Below, one piece after another: positions 7,010 to 13,659 of a DNA stretch of 39,542 bases. Position 1 is the stretch's first letter, and each line of letters opens with the position of its first letter. A model generated the notes under the pieces. That model had not been told where the DNA came from. It searched no databases and saw only the letters and a list, made by a program, of their open reading frames with translations. The translations under genes and the position numbers were made by a program. The DNA lies in assembly GCA_002371465.1 (NCBI GenBank), contig DFIU01000018.1, positions 101,281 to 140,822 on the forward strand, read 5' to 3'. The DNA comes from Lachnospiraceae bacterium UBA3689 (GTDB taxonomy: Bacteria > Bacillota > Clostridia > Lachnospirales > Lachnospiraceae).

Positions 7010-8435
7010 AACCGCGGGGCAGTATCACCATCTATTTTGCCCTGACCTTTGCGGTCATGGCAGCTCTGATCACTGCCTGCATTTTCTCTGCGAAAGTCGA
7101 AGCCGGAAGGGCACGAACCGCAAATGCTGCCGACCAGGCAATCTACTCACTCTTTGCCAGGTATGACCAACCCCTTTTTAAAACATACGATCTGTTTTTC
7201 GTCGACGGCAGTTGCGGCAGTGCCCGGATGGATATGGGCAGCTGCATACAGTTTCTTTCAGACTCCTCTGACTATCTCTTAAATCCCCAAAAGGACCGCC
7301 CCTTATCCGGAGCAGTTCCCCTTCTAAACTTAAAGCGGACGGCCTGTTCCATCACCGGCTACACCCTGGCGACAGACCTAAACAATATGCCCTATCTGAC
7401 CCAGGCAATTGAAGCCGAAAAATCAGAGCTGGGCGCCGCTGCCATCGGTCATCTGATGCAGGCAGGCCGCAAAATGTTGCGGCTTCTTTGACCAGCCAAC
7501 CTGCCCCTGCGGTTCCCTCCCCTCAATCAGGAGATGCAGGAGTAACGGTGCCAGCTGACTTCGTCAATCCTCTCCCCCTGCTCCAGGCTCTTAAGCAGCG
7601 GTCCCTGCTTCCTCTCGTGGTGGGCTCTGATCAACCGGTATCGGACCAGACTACCGCATCTCTGTCCTCCCCGCTTTTAAGCGGCAGGACCCCCGAGTCC
7701 GGTTTTGGACTGATGCGGGCAGCCAAGGGTTCCTTAAGCCCGACTGACCGTCTGATCTTCAGCCAATACCTGCTCGATCATTTTTCTTCCTACACCAACC
7801 AGACCAACAGCGGTCCCCTTTCCTACGAAGTGGAATATATCATTGGAAAAAGCGGCAGTGACCGGGTCAATTTGGAATCCACCGTCAAAAAGCTCCTGGT
7901 CATGCGGGAAGCAATCAACATCCTGTATCTGGAAGGCAATCCCGAAAAGCACGAAGATCTGACCAATGAAGCTCTCCTCATTGCAACTTCCCTGGGAGCG
8001 CCCGAGACAGAACCTGCCGTTCAGGTCCTTCTTGCGGTCGCCTGGTCCTTTGCGGAAAGTCTCGTTGATCTCCGCGCCGTCCTGCACGACAAAAAGACGG
8101 CACGGTTAAAGACTCCCGAGACCTGGCAGACGGACCTGTCCGACCTGTCTCACCTGACGGAAGGGATGGATGGTCTTACCATCGATGCCCCGGGCGGGCA
8201 GTCCTATCAGGACCTGCTCCGCCTGCTGCTGATCAGCAAGAAACCGGCTTCTCTGGCGGTCCGCAGTATGGATATGATCGAGGCAAATCTAAAAACCAGC
8301 CGTCCTTTATTTCAGCTGGATCACTGTTTTGATTCCCTGTCCTTTGAGCTGACGGTCCGCTCCGAGGGAAAGATTACACTTACGGCTGAGAGATCTTTCA
8401 GTTATCGTTCCAAGGAGGCGTCAAATGCCCGGTAG
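7006..8435 (+). pseudogene. DUF5702-type Tad-locus protein split by a frame change (7006-7491 and 7488-8435)
   Basis: The first part (161 aa) starts RGSITIYFALTFAVMAALITA, one N-terminal membrane helix, and continues as a DUF5702-like extracytoplasmic domain (ANAADQAIYSLFARYDQPLFKTYDLFFVDG). It ends at TGA 7489-7491. The second part (up to 315 aa) continues in the -1 frame, has no ATG and no ribosome binding site at its beginning (only a TTG overlapping the stop), and looks like the missing C-terminal half, with YNILYLEGN-like helices and a beta-rich end. Both frames are open together over 7413-7491, so one lost base anywhere there explains it. Alternatives: translational coupling through TTGA, programmed -1 slippage, or a sequencing error. 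Confidence 0.65.
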
Positions 8436-9093
8436 AACAGACAAAGGGAAAAGCAGGTTTCAGGCATATCTCAGAAAATTCCCCTTCTTCCGGGCATCTC
8501 TTACCATAGAGTGCGCCCTCGTCCTCCCCATCTTTTTCTTCGCCTGCATCACCCTGATCAGTCTGATGAACGCGATCCGTATCCAGACCCTAACAGATCT
8601 GGATCTCTCCAACAGGGCAAGAAAGATGGCTGTCGGGGCGGGGCTGATCACTGCGGAAGGATCCGCCGATCAAGCGCAGACCTCGTCTTCCCCTGCCGCT
8701 TCCGGCAGCGGATCGGTCCGCTGGATCGATCTGTGCCTGCCCAAAGCGGTTCCCCTGCCGGGTCTTTTGCCCGGCTATCACCTGAAGGTCCTCTGCCGAG
8801 CCAGAACAGCCGTTTGGTCCGGCGGGGGTCTGTCCTCTTTGCCCTCCACATCGGAAGATGGTAACGAAACGGTCTACATCACCGACAACCAGGCAGTCTA
8901 TCATACCCACGCGGACTGTACCCACCTGGATCTTGCCATCTACCAAAGCACAACTTCCGAAATAGGAAAGCTGAGAAACCTCTACGGCGGCCGCTATAAA
9001 AAATGCCGCGGCTTCCCCAAACACTATTCCGGAGTTGTCTACGCGTCCGCCAAAGGGGATTACTACTACCCCTCCCTTAATTACGCCTCTTAA
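8425..9093 (+). CDS. TadE-like pseudopilin with C-terminal Cys repeats, cut short by an in-frame stop
   Basis: The 222-residue product carries a pilin-like N-terminal helix (ASLTIECALVLPIFFFACI, about residues 24-42) after a basic leader. Its C-terminal part has a repeat of the form VYITDNQAVYHTHADCTHLDL...YKKCRGF. A second copy begins at GVVYASAKGDYYYP and is interrupted by TAA at 9091-9093. The same frame then reads KRHVHLSKRSDCGDLPECSRC and stops at 9180, which completes the second repeat exactly. The TAA stands where the first repeat has Leu, so a TTA-to-TAA change is likely. AAGGAGG precedes the ATG; the start overlaps the upstream frame by 11 nt. Confidence 0.75.
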   Translation: MPGRTDKGKSRFQAYLRKFPFFRASLTIECALVLPIFFFACITLISLMNAIRIQTLTDLDLSNRARKMAVGAGLITAEGSADQAQTSSSPAASGSGSVRWIDLCLPKAVPLPGLLPGYHLKVLCRARTAVWSGGGLSSLPSTSEDGNETVYITDNQAVYHTHADCTHLDLAIYQSTTSEIGKLRNLYGGRYKKCRGFPKHYSGVVYASAKGDYYYPSLNYAS

Positions 9094-9166
9094 AAACGCC
9101 ATGTCCATCTTTCCAAACGTTCCGACTGCGGGGATCTTCCCGAGTGCAGTCGCTGCCGCGCCAGGG

Positions 9167-9565
9167 ATGGTGCAGCTTAGCATCAACTCCATATCGGACC
9201 TAAAGACCAGGACTATACGCCCCGTCCCCACTGCCCTTTGCGGAATTGCGGGACTGGTCCTGCCCTGCCTGATGGGCAAGCCTCTTTCCCTCCCCTCGCT
9301 CCTGATCCGGGTCCTGCCCTCCTGCCTCCTCCTTTTGATAAGCGTCCTGAGCAAGGGAGCGGTCGGAGCCGGGGATGCCTTTGCGATCCTGTCTTTAGGA
9401 GCCGGCATCCCCTTTGATCGGCAGCTGTCCACCCTGGTCCTGACCTCCGCCTTTTTATTTATCTACGCAGCTTTTCGCTTTCTGAAGAGCAAAAACAAAA
9501 GGGAATCCCTCCCCATGATCCCCTTTCTGCTCGTCGGCTATATCGCCTCCCTGATTCTTTTTTAA
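9167..9565 (+). CDS. A24 prepilin peptidase (short TadV/CpaA type)
   Basis: A hydrophobic protein with the two aspartates expected of the family: the first in SISDLKTRTI (Asp11 from the ATG at 9167) and the second in the GxGD motif VGAGDAFAI. Three to four membrane helices follow (VLPSCLLLLISVL, LVLTSAFLFIYAAF, FLLVGYIASLILF). It would cleave and methylate the Flp1 and TadE-like prepilins. From 9167 the protein is 132 residues and lacks most of the usual first membrane helix. Earlier in-frame ATGs (9101, 9035) exist but overlap the Cys-rich tail of the upstream gene. The start is therefore uncertain, and the copy may be N-terminally impaired. Confidence 0.7.
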   Translation: MVQLSINSISDLKTRTIRPVPTALCGIAGLVLPCLMGKPLSLPSLLIRVLPSCLLLLISVLSKGAVGAGDAFAILSLGAGIPFDRQLSTLVLTSAFLFIYAAFRFLKSKNKRESLPMIPFLLVGYIASLILF

Positions 9566-9704
9566 CAGCACTGAACAGGTCCAATTTTTATATCGTGCCC
9601 CGATCCTGTTTTAATATCACCGACCAGGTTCTATTTTTTATCGCTGCCTCGGTCCTGTTTTAATATCACCGACCAGGTCCGATTCTTATTTCGCTGCTCC
9701 GATC
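9554..9704 (+). repeat. Three imperfect direct repeats of about 50 bp
   Basis: Units at about 9554-9605, 9606-9654 and 9655-9704. The last two share CTGTTTTAATATCACCGACC, AGGT and TTATxTCGCTGC, ending C-C/T-(G)GTC or GATC; the first is more diverged. A fragment of a fourth (CTATTTTAACCACTCT) follows. They fill the gap between the peptidase and the next pseudopilin gene. Confidence 0.8.
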
Positions 9705-9736
9705 CTATTTTAACCACTCTGTTTAAGGATATCGCC

Positions 9737-10150
9737 ATGGATACTGCAAAGTCCCCCACACCTTGCTCCTCTTTGCTTCGCGCTTCCGCCACTCTTGAAG
9801 CGGCGCTTTTGATGCCGATTATCTTTCTGACGGTCTTTTCCGCCCTCTATCTGACCTTTCAGGTCCACAATGCAGCCGCCATGACTGCCAACGCCTCTGA
9901 AGCTGCCGTTATGGGGATAGTTCCCGACCTGCCAGCCTATCCGGGAGTCGGTCAGCCCAAGACCAGTCTTAAGGATACCGTTTCCCAAAGAGAAGTCGAA
10001 GTGACAGGACCGGTCATTTCCTGGCTCAATCCGGGTGGGACCCAGATCTGCCGTGCCGACTATAAAAAATGTCACCCTGTCAATCTGCTCAGGAAACAGC
10101 ACAGTCTAAAAGGAGAATTGCGCCATGCCGGAAGCGGAAGTACAAAATGA
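9737..10150 (+). CDS. TadE-like pseudopilin (second copy)
   Basis: A 137-residue protein with a short basic leader and the pilin-like helix ASATLEAALLMPIIFLTVFSALYLTFQV (read as ATLEAALLMPIIF, about residues 18-30), including the Glu at position 5 after the likely processing point. The remainder is a small extracytoplasmic domain with a single Cys pair region (CRADYKKCHP). TadE-like minor pseudopilins help prime or anchor Flp pili. AAGGA lies 8 nt before the ATG. It overlaps the following gene by 26 nt. Confidence 0.75.
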   Translation: MDTAKSPTPCSSLLRASATLEAALLMPIIFLTVFSALYLTFQVHNAAAMTANASEAAVMGIVPDLPAYPGVGQPKTSLKDTVSQREVEVTGPVISWLNPGGTQICRADYKKCHPVNLLRKQHSLKGELRHAGSGSTK

Positions 10151-11792
10151 TTCAGCCCCCTGGTCCTCACCGGGACAAAAGCAGATCCTGCCCGGGATCT
10201 TTGTCGACTATGTCCGAAAAATGAACCGCAGTTACCTGCTCCTTGAAAGTAAAGAGCCTACAACCGGGCAGGATTATGCGCTGAAAATGCTCGCTTCCAA
10301 CCACATCCCGGGCTTGCTGCCCCTTACCCTAAGCCGAATCGACCAAAAGACGATCTGCCAGTATGAAATCTCCTCCCTCCAGCCCCTATCCGTCTTCTGC
10401 TCCGCCCAGAAGATCCGTAAAGCAGACCTGGTCCGGCTGATCAACAGCCTGCTGGACTGTCTGCAAATTTCGGAGGATTACCTGCTCCCGCCTTCCCATC
10501 TGCTGCTCCATCCGGATAGTGTCTACCTGGACTGGTCGGAACAAAAACTCCATCTCGCCTACCTTCCTTTCTACCAGCAGGACTTAAAGCTTTCCCTGCA
10601 GCAGTTGATGGAATATTTCCTGACCCAAATCAGCCACGAAGATGCGGAAACCGCCGTCCTCGCCTATCGGATCTTTCATGAACTAAGAGAGCCCAATCTC
10701 CGCCTCTGTGAGATCCGAAGACTGCTGCCGGAAGATCCGGCCATCAAGAATCAGGGCGGCTTTCAAACCACCTCTCCGAAAAAAGAAGGACCTTCTCCCA
10801 GCCCTTATGGGAAGGAAGAACCGGCTGACACTTACGATCCCCTCCTTGACCAGTATGACGACCTCAAGGACCTGACCCTCAAGCCGGAGACCTTTTCCGA
10901 TCAAGTAAAACAGCAGATCCCGGAAGCTCACACCGTTCGTTTTCTCCTGCTCGGACTCCCCTGCGCAGGACTTATCTATCTGCTCTTTCATCTTACCACG
11001 ATCGGCAGGATCGACACCCTTACCGCATTTGCCTCAGGAGCTGCCGCTATCGCCCTGCTGCTCCTGATTCCAGTCCTGGCAGCCCGAAGAAGAAAGACTT
11101 CAAAAGAACCTTCATCCTACCAGTCAAATCCCCTCCCTAGAACAGGACGTACCAGGTCAGGGAAAGCCAGGTCAAAAAAAGTTGATCATTCAAATAACTC
11201 TGCCTCCATTGATTCATTCGACAAGCCAAGTAGCCCTACCCCTCTTAAGCAGTTTGATTACTCAAGGACCTCTGTTTTTTCTGAAAAAGCTCCCTTTATA
11301 GGAGGATCTGTAACTTATCAAAAAGACCATCAATTCGGAACAGTCCCTCCACAAGAGAGCAAGTCTACCTTGTTGGAGGCTCCTCTTGATCAAGAGGAAG
11401 ATTTACAAAAGAAAAAGCCCGGCTCTCAAAGAGAGCCGGACCCGGAACAAACCGTCCTTTTGACGGATTATGAGCGCAAGCAGCCTGCCTTTCCCCGCCT
11501 GCAGCCGGAAGAGACGGCGCACCACCAAAATCTCCCCATTCTGGCACTCGATGGGGACCAGCTCCTGCTGGGTTATCAGTCCCCTGTCTGCGACAAGGTC
11601 ATTCCCGATCCGACCGTAAGCCGGATTCACGCCAGGATCTTCCGGCGCGACGGGGAATTTTATCTATCGGACCTAAACTCAAGAAACGGAACTTTCATCG
11701 AGGGCAGACAGATCTCCCCCGGAGAGGAAATCCACCTGACAAAGGGATTGACAATCACCTTTGGAGGCTGTCACTACCGCTATGAAGAGTAA
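10125..11792 (+). CDS. DUF6382 domain and FHA domain membrane protein of the Tad-like locus
   Basis: A 555-residue protein. Residues 1-205 match the DUF6382 layout (FVDYVRKMNRSYLLLES ... LLLHPDSVYLD), a pseudokinase-like module that accompanies Clostridia Tad loci. Two hydrophobic helices at about 275-325 (FLLLGLPCAGLIYLLFHL, AAIALLLLIPVLAA) are followed by a long low-complexity Ser/Lys/Gln linker (about 325-450), which is more AT-rich than its surroundings. A C-terminal FHA domain contains PTVSRIHARI and SDLNSRNGTFI, the phosphothreonine-binding residues. It probably couples a Ser/Thr-kinase signal to the pilus apparatus; this is inferred. Start: AAAGGAG before ATG 10125. A 9-bp perfect hairpin lies inside the gene at 11419-11439. 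Confidence 0.82.
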   Translation: MPEAEVQNDSAPWSSPGQKQILPGIFVDYVRKMNRSYLLLESKEPTTGQDYALKMLASNHIPGLLPLTLSRIDQKTICQYEISSLQPLSVFCSAQKIRKADLVRLINSLLDCLQISEDYLLPPSHLLLHPDSVYLDWSEQKLHLAYLPFYQQDLKLSLQQLMEYFLTQISHEDAETAVLAYRIFHELREPNLRLCEIRRLLPEDPAIKNQGGFQTTSPKKEGPSPSPYGKEEPADTYDPLLDQYDDLKDLTLKPETFSDQVKQQIPEAHTVRFLLLGLPCAGLIYLLFHLTTIGRIDTLTAFASGAAAIALLLLIPVLAARRRKTSKEPSSYQSNPLPRTGRTRSGKARSKKVDHSNNSASIDSFDKPSSPTPLKQFDYSRTSVFSEKAPFIGGSVTYQKDHQFGTVPPQESKSTLLEAPLDQEEDLQKKKPGSQREPDPEQTVLLTDYERKQPAFPRLQPEETAHHQNLPILALDGDQLLLGYQSPVCDKVIPDPTVSRIHARIFRRDGEFYLSDLNSRNGTFIEGRQISPGEEIHLTKGLTITFGGCHYRYEE

Positions 11793-11831
11793 CTTTCATT
11801 CCCTTTCTCCATTTTCAGACAATTAAAAAGT

Positions 11832-11942
11832 CTTAATACCGAAGACCAGGAGCCACATAAAGATGATGTTCTCTATTTACCTATAAAGTCTTGATAGCAA
11901 AGGACTTAAGCCGGTTGAAAGTGATACTCTGCATCTCTATGA
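11832..11942 (+). repeat. Two degenerate intergenic repeat units
   Basis: Units starting at 11832 (CTTAATACCGAAGACC) and 11890 (CTTGATAGCAAAGGACTTAA) are about 58 bp apart. Each is preceded by AAAGT and ends in a CTCTAT element. The second resembles the units at 30793, 35323 and 35394. The rest of the gap to the HIT gene shows nothing else. Confidence 0.45.
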
Positions 11943-11966
11943 ACAGATAAATACTTTAGCCCTGGC

Positions 11967-12377
11967 TTACACCTGCTTAAACTTTTCTACGATTTCATCT
12001 TTCCATTCATCCGTCAGATCGTGAGGCGTCCAGTTGGCAACAATCGCCTCTCCTCCCATGTAGCGGGGAATCAGATGGATGTGGAAATGAAAGACCGACT
12101 GACCGGCTGTTTCCCCATTGTTCTGAACGATATTGAAGCCATCGCAGCCCATAGCCCTGGTCATTTTAATCGCCATCTTTCGGGCAAGGACAAACGCCTT
12201 GGCAGTCAGGTCCTCGGGCATCTCATAGATATTGGCATAGTGAGCCTTGGGCAGGACCAGGCAGTGTCCCTTCGTAGCCGGACCCGCATCCAAAATGACG
12301 GTAAAGTCATCATCCTCATAGAGTTTGGTGGTCGGAATTTCTCCGTTTGCAAGTTTACAGAAAATGCAGTCAGACAT
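11967..12377 (-). CDS. HIT-family nucleotide hydrolase/transferase
   Basis: The 136-residue product has the histidine-triad HFHIHLIPR near residue 100, the N-terminal CIFCK zinc-type pair and the usual VLPKAHYANI strand. HIT proteins of this Hint/HinT branch hydrolyse adenosine phosphoramidates or related nucleotide conjugates in the cytoplasm. AAAGGAG precedes the ATG. It lies 15 nt downstream of mtnA on the same strand, so the two are likely co-transcribed; a functional tie through adenosine-derived nucleotides is only a suggestion. Confidence 0.93.
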   Translation of the reverse strand: MSDCIFCKLANGEIPTTKLYEDDDFTVILDAGPATKGHCLVLPKAHYANIYEMPEDLTAKAFVLARKMAIKMTRAMGCDGFNIVQNNGETAGQSVFHFHIHLIPRYMGGEAIVANWTPHDLTDEWKDEIVEKFKQV

Positions 12378-12392
12378 GGTAATCTCCTTTCT

Positions 12393-13508
12393 TCACTTTC
12401 CAATGCCGAGCGCTTCAAATGCCCGGTCATAGGGGGCATGGCACAGCCCTTTTTCGGTAATGATACCGGTGATCAGCTCACGATCCGTGACATCAAAGGC
12501 GGGGTTAAAAGAGGCGTCGACCGCCTCCGGTGCCATAGGTTCTTTATACCACATGGTCTTGATCTCCTCCGGGTCCCGCATTTCAATCGGGATCTGTTCC
12601 CCGGTCGGGCAGTCCATGTCGATCGTAGAGCTGGGAGCGCAGACATAAAAAGGAATTCCGTAGTGCTTGGCAATGATAGCTAGACCGGACGTTCCGATCT
12701 TATTTGCCGCATCCCCATTTCTTGCCACGCGGTCACAGCCGACGAAAATAATCTTCACTCTGCCGGATTTGAGCAGCAGGGCTGCCATATTGTCGCACTG
12801 AACGGAGGTGGTAATTCCGGCGTTGCTAAGTTCAAAAGAGGTCAGGCGAGCTCCCTGCAGCAGGGGTCTGGTCTCATCACAGTAGACGTGCATATCCGCC
12901 CCTGCCCAGCCGTGTTCCAGAGCCAGGTACATGGGGGCTGTCGCCGTTCCGTACTTCGCTGTCGCCAGCGTTCCGGCATTGCAGTGGGTCATAATACCCA
13001 GCTCCTGCCCCTCCTCCTTTAACTCCTTTAAGAGGTCAAAGCCGATCTCCCCGATATTGCGGCTGATCTGAACATCCTCATCGCGAATTAACTGCGCTTC
13101 CTCAAAGAGAATCTCCTTGATTTTTTCCACCGGCTGATCCTTATGCGCCTGCACCGTATCGTCCATCCGGCTCAAAGCCCAGAATAAATTGACCGCAGTC
13201 GGTCTGGAAGACGCCAGATAATCCTTAATTTCTTTAAAGGTCCGGTAGAAGGAATCAAAATCATCCGCCTCGATCCGATTGGCGCAGACCGCAATGCCGT
13301 AGGCAGCCGAGCAGCCGATTGCCGGCGCTCCCCGCACCCTCAGCTTTTTGATCGCTTCCCAGATCTCCTCTTTCGTATGGAGATTGATTCGTTTGATGGT
13401 TCCCGGCAGCAGGGTCTGATCGATGATATCCAGGCTGTCCCTGTCCCTGTCCCTGGATAGTTTTACGGTAATGACTTTTTCAAAAAAGTCGTCAAGCTTT
13501 GAAGCCAT
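12393..13508 (-). CDS. mtnA: S-methyl-5-thioribose-1-phosphate isomerase family protein
   Basis: The 371-residue protein has the eIF2B-like isomerase fold signatures RVRGAPAIGCSAAYG, the catalytic Cys176 in THCNAGTLATAKYGTA and the catalytic Asp259 in GCDRVARNGDAANKIGT. MtnA converts methylthioribose-1-phosphate to methylthioribulose-1-phosphate, and many homologues also act on 5-deoxyribose-1-phosphate in the DHAP shunt. No kinase or other salvage gene is nearby. I chose ATG 13508 because GGAGGG lies 7 nt upstream; a longer frame has no such site. The N-terminus encodes SRDRDRDS from a 6-nt repeat (about 13436-13457). Confidence 0.92.
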   Translation of the reverse strand: MASKLDDFFEKVITVKLSRDRDRDSLDIIDQTLLPGTIKRINLHTKEEIWEAIKKLRVRGAPAIGCSAAYGIAVCANRIEADDFDSFYRTFKEIKDYLASSRPTAVNLFWALSRMDDTVQAHKDQPVEKIKEILFEEAQLIRDEDVQISRNIGEIGFDLLKELKEEGQELGIMTHCNAGTLATAKYGTATAPMYLALEHGWAGADMHVYCDETRPLLQGARLTSFELSNAGITTSVQCDNMAALLLKSGRVKIIFVGCDRVARNGDAANKIGTSGLAIIAKHYGIPFYVCAPSSTIDMDCPTGEQIPIEMRDPEEIKTMWYKEPMAPEAVDASFNPAFDVTDRELITGIITEKGLCHAPYDRAFEALGIGK

Positions 13509-13538
13509 ATTCTGCCCTCCAAATATAAAGTTGTTTTC

Positions 13539-13547
13539 ATTATAGCA
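13539..13547 (-). promoter_or_regulatory. Extended -10 promoter of mtnA-HIT
   Basis: TGCTATAAT on the minus strand (TGn plus perfect TATAAT), about 30 nt upstream of the mtnA start. The -35 region is poor. Confidence 0.6.
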
Positions 13548-13659
13548 CGTTCCATTTTTCAAGAACCAGCTTTGAGACGACACCAGACCCATTTTTAATT
13601 TTCATCAGCAACTGACAGGATCTTTGCTCCAAGAGACGGCATCTTTCCTTGAAAAGGGC

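Noticed and set aside
7486..7492. CTT TGA C at the end of the first DUF5702 frame, like the prfB +1 frameshift site
   Set aside because: A +1 slip would enter the third frame, not the frame that holds the rest of the protein, which needs -1.
9035..9166. Longer N-terminus for the prepilin peptidase
   Set aside because: It overlaps the Cys-rich tail of the TadE-like protein, which is clearly the original coding frame there; kept as an open alternative only.
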